NCBI GenBank assembly: GCA_037133475.1
Contig: JBAXOB010000016.1
Coordinates: forward strand, 1 to 64,000
Length of the DNA: 64,000 nucleotides
Source of the DNA: CAIVAT01 sp037133475
Lineage (GTDB): Bacteria; Bacteroidota; Bacteroidia; Bacteroidales; FEN-979
Reading direction: 5' to 3'
Part shown: piece by piece, positions 1-7,339 of the stretch
Layout of the letters: every line of letters starts with the position of its first letter
Position numbering within the stretch: the first letter of the stretch is position 1
Program-made: the position numbers and the translations under genes
Notes under the pieces: generated by a model
Told to the model about the DNA's origin: nothing
What the model saw: only the letters and a program-made list of their open reading frames with translations
Database searches by the model: none

Positions 1-114
1 AAGCGGTGACTTTTCTTTGTTACTTTCTTTTGGTGGTAGCAAAAGAAAGTAAAGTCAGATAGAAAAGTGTTCAATTTAAAATGAACTTTTTACCTTATGG
101 TGGTTGCAAAATAT

Positions 115-360
115 CCTGACTCCTGGCTCTTCTCAATTTCAATGCGTTAACATTTCTCGGGTAATTGAATTTATATGACATAAAATTCATGATTGTTACT
201 TTTACCGCACTAACGCCCAATTAAAGTACGAAATACAAAGTACGAAATACAAAGTACGAAAAGGGAAGTACAAAGTTCGAAGTACGAACAATGGCCTGCC
301 AATCCCAAACTTTGTACTTCGTCATTCGTACTTCGTATTTCACCTTGTACCGCACTAAAT
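115..360. repeat. Dispersed hairpin element, copy 1
   Basis: About 245 bp that recurs near 21808-22043. Both copies share a left part (GTTAACATTTCTC, then an AAAATTCAT motif), then ACCGCACTAA, then a block of GTACGAA/TACAAAG iterations facing an inverted block of TTTGTACTTCGT, then ACCGCACTAA or ACCACACTAA again. Here the two 10-bp direct repeats are at 204-213 and 349-358 and bracket the dyad. The layout suggests a small non-autonomous mobile or REP-like sequence; no protein is encoded. Confidence 0.75.
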
Positions 361-440
361 GTCGGAAGTCTGGAAATATTGACCAGGTCATTGCTTGACC
401 TTTTTTGGGTCTGCCATTGTATTGGAAAACCCCAGGCTAA

Positions 441-626
441 GCAGGCAGGCCGCCTCATGAAAGTCACGTCAAGAAAATCGAGGAATGAGCGTTAAACTGC
501 GGACTGTCCGAGGAGCGGAGCGACGAGTTTCCGCAGTTTAGCGAATGACGAAGATTTTTAGTGACTTTCATGAAGCGGTGACTTTTCTTTGTTACTTTCT
601 TTTGGTGGCAGCAAAAGAAAGTAAAA
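441..626. repeat. Nested-dyad element, copy A
   Basis: About 185 bp repeated almost identically at 900-1085. It has an outer inverted repeat (CATGAAAGTCAC near 456 and GTGACTTTCATG at 561-572). Inside it is an inner one (TAAACTGCGG 493-502 and CCGCAGTTTA 531-540) around a purine-rich GAGGAGCGGAGCGACGAG loop. The right end runs into the TTACTTTCTTTTGGTGGCAG / AAAAGAAAGTAA hairpin. Nested dyads of this kind behave like REPIN or MITE units; mobility is inferred, not shown. Confidence 0.75.
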
Positions 627-768
627 GAATAAATAAAATAGGTATAATCACTTACTAAACAACTATTTAAGAACGAATCATTTTACATCTATTTCAAGGG
701 GATGGCCTTTTTGTGGTAGTAAAATAAAGTAAAAGGATAAACAAATTTCAGCAGGAAATGAATTCTTT

Positions 769-824
769 GGGCTAAAGCCCAGCTGTAAAGTTCCTGACTG
801 CTAACCACGGGCTGAAGCCCGTGG
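769..824. repeat. Pair of GC-rich palindromes
   Basis: GGGCTAAAGCCC at 769-780 and a 20-bp palindrome-like hairpin at 805-824 (CCACGGGCT, two-base loop, AGCCCGTGG) lie 24 bp apart between the two nested-dyad copies. They would form short stable stems. No gene ends next to them, so they look like repeat debris rather than a terminator. Confidence 0.6.
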
Positions 825-899
825 CAATTCAACCGGCATCGCATGCATGGGTATGTCATCACAATGGGTATGTCATCACAATGGAAAAATCCATACCAA

Positions 900-1085
900 G
901 CAGGCAAACCGCCTCATGAAAGTCACGTTAAGAAAATCGGGGAATGAGCGTTAAACTGCGGACTGTCCGAGGAGCGGAGCGACGAGTTTCCGCAGTTTAG
1001 CGAATGACGAAGATTTTTAGTGACTTTCATGAAGCGGTGACTTTTCTTTGTTACTTTCTTTTGGTGGCAGCAAAAGAAAGTAAAG
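900..1085. repeat. Nested-dyad element, copy B
   Basis: Near-identical second copy of the element at 441-626. The outer arms are near 915-926 and 1020-1031, the inner arms at 952-961 and 990-999. It leads directly into the 68-bp tandem array, so its terminal hairpin is the first unit of that array. The scattered differences between copies (for example CAGGCAAACC against CAGGCAGGCC at the left end) show the duplication is not a recent exact copy. Confidence 0.75.
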
Positions 1086-1470
1086 TCAGATCGAAAAATT
1101 TTTCAATTTACAATGAACTTTTTGCCTTTTGGTGGTAGCAAAAGAAAGTAAAGTCAGATCGAAAAATTTTTCAATTTACAATGAACTTTATGCCTTTTGG
1201 TGGCAGCAAAAGAAAGTAATGTCAGATCGAAAATTTTTCAATTTACAATGAACTTTATGCCTTTTGGTGGTAGCAAAAGAAAGTAAAGTCAGATCGAAAA
1301 ATTTTTCAATTTACAATGAACTTAATGCCTTTTGGTGGCAGCAAAAGAAAGTAATGTCAGATCGAAAAATTTTCAATTTACAATGAACTTTATGCCTTTA
1401 TGTGGCAGCAAAAGAAAGTAAAGTCAAATCAAAAAGTGTACAATTTGAAATGCACTTTATGCCTGACCAT
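1063..1470. repeat. 68-bp tandem array, six units
   Basis: Units start at 1063, 1131, 1199, 1266, 1334 and 1401, so the period is 67-68 bp. Each begins GGTGG(C/T)AGCAAAAGAAAGTA, continues GTCAGATCGAAAAATT and ends TGAACTTTATGCCTTTT. The junction of adjacent units rebuilds part of a hairpin (CTTTT facing AAAAG). There are no unique spacers, so it is not a CRISPR array. The last unit is the most diverged. The array ends about 185 bp before trxB. Confidence 0.85.
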
Positions 1471-1631
1471 CCAAAAATAATGGTCGGCACTTTACCAAAT
1501 GTTCAGCATCTTTGGTATTGTCGCAAATTAGCTGTATCGTTGTTTCTTAATCCATTGGTGTTTACGTTGGATTAATAAAAATTGAACCTGCGACACTGCA
1601 GATTGAACCTGTAAGGTTCGATTTTTTTGGC

Positions 1632-1639
1632 TAATTTTG
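1632..1639 (+). promoter_or_regulatory. Bacteroidota -7 element before trxB
   Basis: TAATTTTG matches the Bacteroidota sigma-A consensus TAnnTTTG and lies 18 bp upstream of the trxB start codon. A good -33 TTG/TTTG partner at 19-21 bp is not obvious. Called from motif and position only. Confidence 0.5.
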
Positions 1640-1656
1640 CAGCATAAACTGAATTT

Positions 1657-2592
1657 ATGAGCGAAAATAGAGAAACCGCCAGGTGCCTGATCATCGGGTC
1701 GGGTCCGGCAGGATATACCGCTGCCATCTATGCAGCAAGGGCTGACCTGAAGCCCGTGATATACCAGGGCATGCAGCCTGGGGGACAGCTTACCATCACC
1801 ACCGAGGTGGAGAACTTCCCGGGCTATCCCAAGGGGATCACTGGCCCGGAGATGATGGAAGAGCTGAAGGAGCAGGCCGAACGCTTCGGCACGCAGGTAA
1901 GAGGTGGCGTCGTGACCGAGGTCGACCTTTCCAAACGGCCCTTTATGGCCAAGGCCGACGACGGCAGGACCATCATGGCCGAAACGATCATCATCGCCAC
2001 CGGGGCCTCCGCCAAATGGCTGGGCCTCGAATCGGAGAAGAAATTCATGGGGATGGGCGTTTCGGGCTGCGCCACCTGCGACGGCTTCTTTTACAGGGGC
2101 CAGGAGGTTGCCATCGTGGGCGGCGGCGATACGGCGGCCGAAGAGGCCACCTACCTTGCCAAGCTGTGCAAAAAGGTCTTCATGATCCATCGCCGCCACG
2201 AACTGCGCGCCTCCAAGGCCATGCAGCACAAGGTGCTCAACACCCCCAACATCGAGATGGTGTGGGAGAGCGCCCCCGAAGAGGTGCTGGGCGACGAGAG
2301 CGGCGTTACCGGGCTGCGCGTGCGTAACGTGAAAACAGGCGCGTCGCGCGACCTTGCCGTGATGGGCGTCTTCGTGGCCATCGGCCATAAACCCAACACG
2401 GAGATCTTTGAAGGGCAGGTCGAACTCGACGAGATGAGTTATGTGAAAACCAAGCCCGGCACCACCCAGACCAGCGTCGAAGGGGTGTATGCCTGCGGCG
2501 ACGTACAGGATCACCACTACCGCCAGGCGATCACCGCCGCCGGCACCGGCTGTATGGCCGCCATCGAGGCGGAGCGGTTCCTCGGGTCGTAA
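1657..2592 (+). CDS. trxB: Thioredoxin-disulfide reductase
   Basis: FAD and NADPH dependent flavoenzyme that reduces thioredoxin in the cytoplasm. The 311-residue length is normal for the low-molecular-weight bacterial type. Visible motifs are the FAD-binding GSGPAG at residues 14-19, the redox pair CATC (Cys138 and Cys141) and the NADPH-binding GGGDTA at 155-160. A C-terminal ACGDV motif completes FAD binding. The ATG start follows a TAATTTTG promoter element 18 bp away, which implies a very short leader. purL starts 48 bp downstream on the same strand and may be co-transcribed, although the functions are unrelated. No oddities seen. Confidence 0.95.
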   Translation: MSENRETARCLIIGSGPAGYTAAIYAARADLKPVIYQGMQPGGQLTITTEVENFPGYPKGITGPEMMEELKEQAERFGTQVRGGVVTEVDLSKRPFMAKADDGRTIMAETIIIATGASAKWLGLESEKKFMGMGVSGCATCDGFFYRGQEVAIVGGGDTAAEEATYLAKLCKKVFMIHRRHELRASKAMQHKVLNTPNIEMVWESAPEEVLGDESGVTGLRVRNVKTGASRDLAVMGVFVAIGHKPNTEIFEGQVELDEMSYVKTKPGTTQTSVEGVYACGDVQDHHYRQAITAAGTGCMAAIEAERFLGS

Positions 2593-2640
2593 GGAAGGGA
2601 TTGACACCCGTTGTTGTTATTGACTTTTGAATCTGGAAAT

Positions 2641-5600
2641 ATGATAACATTTTTCAAAAACCCCGGCAGTTATTATGCCGTTGAAAGCAACCATAAATTT
2701 GACGGGGTTGATTTGCAGAAATTGACCTGGCTGTTCGGCGATGCAGAGTGCATCGCCGAACCTGTTTTACAGGGTTTGTTTGTCGGGCCGCGCCGCGAGA
2801 TGGTGACCCCCTGGAGCACCAATGCCGTGGAGATCACGCAGAACATGGGCATCGCCGGGATCACCCGCATCGAGGAGTTTGCCCCGGCCACCCCTGGCGA
2901 GACCCGCCACGACCCGATGCTGCAGCATGTGTTTGAAACGCTTGACCAGGAGATCTTCCATGTCCTCCATGATCCCGACCCGGTGCTGTTCATCGAAGAT
3001 ATTGCCGCCTATAACAAGCAGCAGGGGCTGGCGCTGAGCGACGAGGAGATCGCCTACCTCGGCGGGCTGAGCCATAAGCTGGGCCGGAAACTCACCGACA
3101 GCGAGCTCTTCGGATTTTCGCAGGTCAACTCCGAACACTGCCGCCATAAGATCTTCAACGGCACCTTTATCATCGATGGCCGCGAGATGGGCGAGTCGCT
3201 CTTTGCCATGATCAAAAAGACGGCAAAGGAGCACCCCGGCCTGCTGGTGTCGGCCTATAAGGACAATGTGGCCTTTATCCTCGGCCCGGAGATGGAGCAG
3301 TTTGCCCCGGCCAGACAGGATGTGGCCGACTATTTCGTCATCCGCGATATTGCCTCGGTCATCTCGCTGAAGGCCGAAACCCATAATTTCCCCACCACCG
3401 TCGAGCCCTTCAACGGCGCGGCCACCGGCAGCGGCGGCGAGATCCGCGACCGCATGGCAGGCGGCAGGGGCAGCATCCCCATGGCCGGCACGGCGGTCTA
3501 TATGACCTCCTATCCCCGTCCCGACGGGGGAAGGGCATGGGAAGGGCAGACCGAAGCCCGGCCGTGGCTCTACAAGACGCCTGAAGAGATCCTGATCAAG
3601 GCCTCCAACGGCGCCAGCGACTTCGGCAACAAATTCGGCCAGCCGGTGATCTGCGGGTCGCTGCTGACCTTCGAACACACCCGCGACGGCATAACTTACG
3701 GCTACGACAAGGTGATCATGCAGGCCGGGGGCATCGGCTTTGCCCGCAAGAGCGACAGCCTGAAGGACGACCCCTCGGCCGGGCAGGATATCGTGGTGCT
3801 GGGCGGCGACAACTACCGCATCGGCATGGGCGGCGGCGCCGTTTCGTCGGTGGCCACGGGCGAATATGCCAACGCCATCGAACTCAACGCCGTGCAGCGG
3901 TCGAACCCCGAGATGCAGAAACGGGTCTTCAACGCCATCAGGGCCATGACCGAGATGGAGCACAACCCCATCGTGTCGATCCACGACCATGGCGCCGGCG
4001 GACACCTCAATGCCCTGTCGGAGCTGGTCGAGGCCACCGGCGGCACCATCATCATCGACAACCTGCCCATCGGCGACCCGACCCTCTCGGCCAAAGAGAT
4101 CGTCAGCAACGAGTCGCAGGAGCGCATGGGGCTGATCCTCAACAGCTGCGACATTGCCATGATGCGCGCCATCGCCGAACGGGAGCGCGCCCCCATGTAC
4201 CTGGCCGGCCATACCACCGGCGACCGGCAGCTCGTATTTGAAGATCACCGCGACGGGCTCAAGCCCATCGACCTGAAACTGGCCGATTTCTTCGGGAAAC
4301 CGCCCAGGACGATCCTCCGGGATTCGACCCTTCAGGTAAAACATTCCAGGCTGACCTATGATCCCGCCAGCCTTGAAAGCTACCTCGGACAGGTGCTGCA
4401 ACTTGAAGCCGTAGCCTGCAAGGACTGGCTGACCAACAAGGTCGACCGCGCCGTAAGCGGAAAGATCGCCAAACAGCAGAACTGCGGCGAGATCCAGCTT
4501 CCGCTGAACAATGTAGGCGTTACCGCGCTTGACTACCAGGGCATCAAAGGGATTGCCACCTCGCTGGGTCATGCCCCCGTGGCCGGGCTCATCGATCCCG
4601 CCGCCGCTTCGCGCCTCTCCATTGCCCGGGCCCTGTCGAACCTGGTGTGGGCGCCGCTCACCCACGGACTGCCCGGGGTGTCGCTCAGCGCCAACTGGAT
4701 GTGGCCCTGCCGCAACGCCGGCGAGGATGCACGCCTGTATGAGGCGGTGAAGGCCGTCAGCGACTTTGCCATCGCCCTGGGCATCAACATCCCCACGGGC
4801 AAGGACTCCCTCTCGATGACCCAGAAATACCCGGGCGGGGAGGTGGTCATCTCCCCCGGAACCGTGATCATCTCGGCGGTGGGAGAGGTGTCGGATGTGA
4901 AGAAAGTCGTCAGCCCCTGCCTGGTGCCGGATGAGGATTCGACCCTGTTCTATATTCCCCTCTCCGCCTGCGGATTTGAAGCCGGCGGCAGCAGCTTTGC
5001 CCAAATCATCAGCCAGCTGGGCGACACCGTCCCCGATGTGCCGGATGCCTCCTTTTTTGCCGAACGGTTTGCCCTAATCCAGCGACTTGTCGGCGACGGG
5101 CTGGTACTGGCCGGGCACGACGTGGGCGCGGGGGGACTGATCACCACCCTGCTCGAGATGACCTTTACAGGCCTCAGTACCGGTCTTGATCTTGACCTCA
5201 GCCAGCTGAATGACACAGTCTCAACACCCGACCCGGTGCGGATCCTCTTCAGCGAAAAACCGGCGGCGGTGATCCAGGTGAAAAACAGCGACCTTGAAAA
5301 ATGGAAAAACAATAACCTCCCCCATCATTCAATATCCGGTATTCAATATTCGATATTCAATATTCAATATTCGAAATTCGAAGAAAAGTATGCTTTTCCC
5401 ATCGGCAGGGTAACCTCCGGCAGAAGCGTAAAATTAAGGGTTGCCGGCAATGCCTATGATTTCGACGTGGAAACACTTCGCGACACCTGGTTTAAAACCT
5501 CCTACCTCTTCGACCGTAAGCAATCGGGCGAAAAACTTGCCCTGGAGCGCTACCGGAACTATAAACAGCAGCCGCTGACCTACCGCTTTCCGGGGTCTTT

Positions 5601-6414
5601 TGCCGGTACGGAGGCCCAATACGGCGTCAACCCCAGGCGAAGGAGCCCCTCAGGGATCAAAGCCGCCATCATCCGTGAAAAGGGGGTCAACCGCGACCGC
5701 GACATGGCCTGGGCCCTTTACCTGGCAGGGTTCGACGTGAAGGATGTGCACATGACCGACCTGATCGCCGGGCGCGAAAACCTCGAAGATGTCAACATGA
5801 TTGCCTTTGTGGGGGGCTTTTCCAACTCCGACGTGCTGGGTTCGGCCAAGGGGTGGGCAGGAGCCTTCCTTTACAACGACAAAGCCAGGCTTGCCCTCGA
5901 CAATTTTTACAAACGGGAGGATACCCTCAGCCTGGGCGTTTGCAACGGCTGCCAGCTGATGGTGGAGCTGGGGCTCATCTATCCTGAATACAGGAACCAC
6001 CCGAAGATGTCGTGGAACGACTCCCATAAGTATGAGTGCACCTTTGTGGGGCTCGATATCGTGGAGAACAACTCGGTGATGCTGAAGTCGCTGGCCGGCT
6101 CGAAACTGGGCATCTGGGTTGCGCACGGCGAGGGCAAGTTTAACTTCCCCGAAGCTGAAAACCGCTACCATATCCCGGCAAAGTTCAGCTACCACGGCTA
6201 TCCCGGCAATCCCAACGGGTCGCAGTTCGATGCCGCCTGTATCGCCTCGGCCGACGGCCGCCACCTGGCCATCATGCCCCATCTCGAAGACTCGGTCCTC
6301 CCGTGGCAGTGGCCCTTCTACCCCGGCAACCGCCATCAGGACGAAGTCACTCCCTGGATCGAAGCCTTTGTGAATGCACGCGAATGGATCAATAAAAAAA
6401 TGAATAATGAATAA
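2641..6414 (+). CDS. purL: Phosphoribosylformylglycinamidine synthase, large single-chain form
   Basis: Fourth step of de novo purine synthesis: FGAR plus glutamine and ATP gives FGAM. The single chain (1257 residues from ATG 2641) carries N-terminal, two AIRS-type synthase and C-terminal glutaminase domains. Visible are SEHCRH near residue 165, ETHNFPTTVEPFNGAATG near 250, the glutaminase nucleophile in GVCNGCQL near 1101, and the His/Glu region PHLEDSVLPW near 1214. An upstream in-frame TTG at 2611 is possible, but ATG 2641 gives the usual N-terminus. Residues about 890-916 (GIQYSIFNIQYSKF core) are encoded by an AT-rich repeat inserted in frame in a linker of the second synthase half. The frame stays open, so the enzyme is probably functional. 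Confidence 0.95.
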   Translation: MITFFKNPGSYYAVESNHKFDGVDLQKLTWLFGDAECIAEPVLQGLFVGPRREMVTPWSTNAVEITQNMGIAGITRIEEFAPATPGETRHDPMLQHVFETLDQEIFHVLHDPDPVLFIEDIAAYNKQQGLALSDEEIAYLGGLSHKLGRKLTDSELFGFSQVNSEHCRHKIFNGTFIIDGREMGESLFAMIKKTAKEHPGLLVSAYKDNVAFILGPEMEQFAPARQDVADYFVIRDIASVISLKAETHNFPTTVEPFNGAATGSGGEIRDRMAGGRGSIPMAGTAVYMTSYPRPDGGRAWEGQTEARPWLYKTPEEILIKASNGASDFGNKFGQPVICGSLLTFEHTRDGITYGYDKVIMQAGGIGFARKSDSLKDDPSAGQDIVVLGGDNYRIGMGGGAVSSVATGEYANAIELNAVQRSNPEMQKRVFNAIRAMTEMEHNPIVSIHDHGAGGHLNALSELVEATGGTIIIDNLPIGDPTLSAKEIVSNESQERMGLILNSCDIAMMRAIAERERAPMYLAGHTTGDRQLVFEDHRDGLKPIDLKLADFFGKPPRTILRDSTLQVKHSRLTYDPASLESYLGQVLQLEAVACKDWLTNKVDRAVSGKIAKQQNCGEIQLPLNNVGVTALDYQGIKGIATSLGHAPVAGLIDPAAASRLSIARALSNLVWAPLTHGLPGVSLSANWMWPCRNAGEDARLYEAVKAVSDFAIALGINIPTGKDSLSMTQKYPGGEVVISPGTVIISAVGEVSDVKKVVSPCLVPDEDSTLFYIPLSACGFEAGGSSFAQIISQLGDTVPDVPDASFFAERFALIQRLVGDGLVLAGHDVGAGGLITTLLEMTFTGLSTGLDLDLSQLNDTVSTPDPVRILFSEKPAAVIQVKNSDLEKWKNNNLPHHSISGIQYSIFNIQYSKFEEKYAFPIGRVTSGRSVKLRVAGNAYDFDVETLRDTWFKTSYLFDRKQSGEKLALERYRNYKQQPLTYRFPGSFAGTEAQYGVNPRRRSPSGIKAAIIREKGVNRDRDMAWALYLAGFDVKDVHMTDLIAGRENLEDVNMIAFVGGFSNSDVLGSAKGWAGAFLYNDKARLALDNFYKREDTLSLGVCNGCQLMVELGLIYPEYRNHPKMSWNDSHKYECTFVGLDIVENNSVMLKSLAGSKLGIWVAHGEGKFNFPEAENRYHIPAKFSYHGYPGNPNGSQFDAACIASADGRHLAIMPHLEDSVLPWQWPFYPGNRHQDEVTPWIEAFVNAREWINKKMNNE
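5332..5388. repeat. AT-rich GAATATT repeat inside purL
   Basis: Iterated ATTCAATATTCGATATTCAA-type sequence lying wholly inside the purL reading frame and translated as IQYSIFNIQYSKF. On the opposite strand it reads GAATATTGAATATCGAAT, the same family found after purL (6412-6443) and between the alkyltransferase-like gene and mrp (30622-30712). Its base composition is far more AT-rich than the flanking purL sequence. Confidence 0.85.
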
Positions 6415-6500
6415 CGAATATCGAATATTGAATTTCGAATGATGACCGATGCTACTGCCTGCTGCCTGCTGCTAATGCCTATTGCCTAATGCCTAAACTC
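6412..6500. repeat. GAATATTG and TGCCT repeats after purL
   Basis: Immediately after the purL stop codon come a short GAATATCGAATATTGAATTTCG block (to about 6443) and then a TGCCTGCTGCC / AATGCCTATTGCC iteration (about 6457-6495). The pair recurs in the same order between 30622 and 30785. The short-chain dehydrogenase starts at 6506, directly after it. Confidence 0.7.
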
Positions 6501-6505
6501 TTCAT

Positions 6506-7264
6506 ATGCCAAAACTGATCCTCATCACCGGCGCAACGGCCGGTTTCGGAAATGCCATCGCCCGGAAATTTGCTGAAAACGGGAACAACCTGATCCTCAC
6601 CGGGAGGAGACAGGAGCGACTCGACGACCTTGCCCGCGAGTTAACCGGAAAATACTCCATTGAAGTGCTGCCGCTCTGTTTCGACGTACGGAAACCGGGT
6701 GAAGTTGAAGCTGCCATCGCTTCGCTTCCGGGCAGCTGGCGCGATATCGACGTGCTGGTCAACAATGCAGGCCTTGCCGTAGGGTTAAACCCTGTTCACG
6801 AAGGCGTTATCGACGACTGGGAGCGGATGATCGACACCAATGTCAAGGGGCTGCTCTATATGACCCGGCTGGTTTCGCCGCTGATGGTGGCGCGCCGCCA
6901 GGGCCATATCATCAACATCGGCTCCATTGCCGGGCGCGAGGTGTATGCCAATGGCAATGTCTACTGCGGTTCGAAATTTGCCGTGGATGCCATCACCAAA
7001 GGGACCCGCATCGACCTGGTGGCATACAACATCAAGGTGACGCAGATCGCCCCGGGCGCGGCGGAGACCGAATTCTCGATGGTACGCTTCAAAGGCGACG
7101 AAACGCGTGCCGGCAGTGTCTACAAGGGATTTACCCCCCTGTCGGCCGGCGATGTCGCCGATGTGGTCTTCTATGTGACCACGCTTCCCGCCCATGTAAA
7201 CATCAACGACCTGGTGCTGATGCCTACCGCGCAGGCCAGCGCGGCGATTACGCACAAGGTGTAA
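6506..7264 (+). CDS. Short-chain dehydrogenase/reductase, YdfG-like
   Basis: Classical SDR of 252 residues. The NAD(P)-binding TGATAGFG is at 8-15, NNAG at 86-89, and the catalytic set Ser140, Tyr153 and Lys157 is present in a YCGSK context. The sequence resembles the YdfG group, which oxidises L-allo-threonine, serine and 3-hydroxy acids with NADP; that substrate is inferred from family resemblance only. The Arg pair in TGRRQ after beta-2 fits NADP rather than NAD preference. It stands alone between purL and two acyl-CoA ligases. Confidence 0.88.
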   Translation: MPKLILITGATAGFGNAIARKFAENGNNLILTGRRQERLDDLARELTGKYSIEVLPLCFDVRKPGEVEAAIASLPGSWRDIDVLVNNAGLAVGLNPVHEGVIDDWERMIDTNVKGLLYMTRLVSPLMVARRQGHIINIGSIAGREVYANGNVYCGSKFAVDAITKGTRIDLVAYNIKVTQIAPGAAETEFSMVRFKGDETRAGSVYKGFTPLSAGDVADVVFYVTTLPAHVNINDLVLMPTAQASAAITHKV

Positions 7265-7339
7265 TTCCCTGCAGAATCATTAATTTTTCTTATCATTGCA
7301 TTCATTTTCTGATGATAGATCAGTTAATTTCAACCTGCT

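Larger units (their letters stand above)
1..1631. other. Gene-free repeat mosaic
   Basis: This stretch has no open frame that looks like a protein gene; the short frames in it run through repeats. It is made of several repeat families listed separately here: a dispersed hairpin element, two copies of a nested-dyad element, a 68-bp tandem array and smaller palindromes. Position 1 itself starts inside another copy of the same motif (hairpin at 21-53, arms GTTACTTTCTTTT and AAAAGAAAGTAA). A degenerate copy lies near 700-735, and a direct repeat of 17 bp occurs twice at 847-880. The left end is cut by the window. Confidence 0.85.

Noticed and set aside
210..467. 85-codon minus-strand frame in the left repeat region
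   Set aside because: Most of it translates the TACGAA/TTCGTA dyad (LCTSLFVLCISYFVF), which is clearly repeat sequence.
1063..1470. Possible CRISPR array
   Set aside because: The 68-bp units are repeated over their whole length with no unique spacers, and no cas gene is present in the window.
2767..5004. Long minus-strand open frame (745 codons) opposite purL
   Set aside because: It lies wholly antisense to purL, whose domains and motifs are unmistakable; its composition (Gly, His and Asp rich) is that of an antisense shadow in GC-rich DNA.
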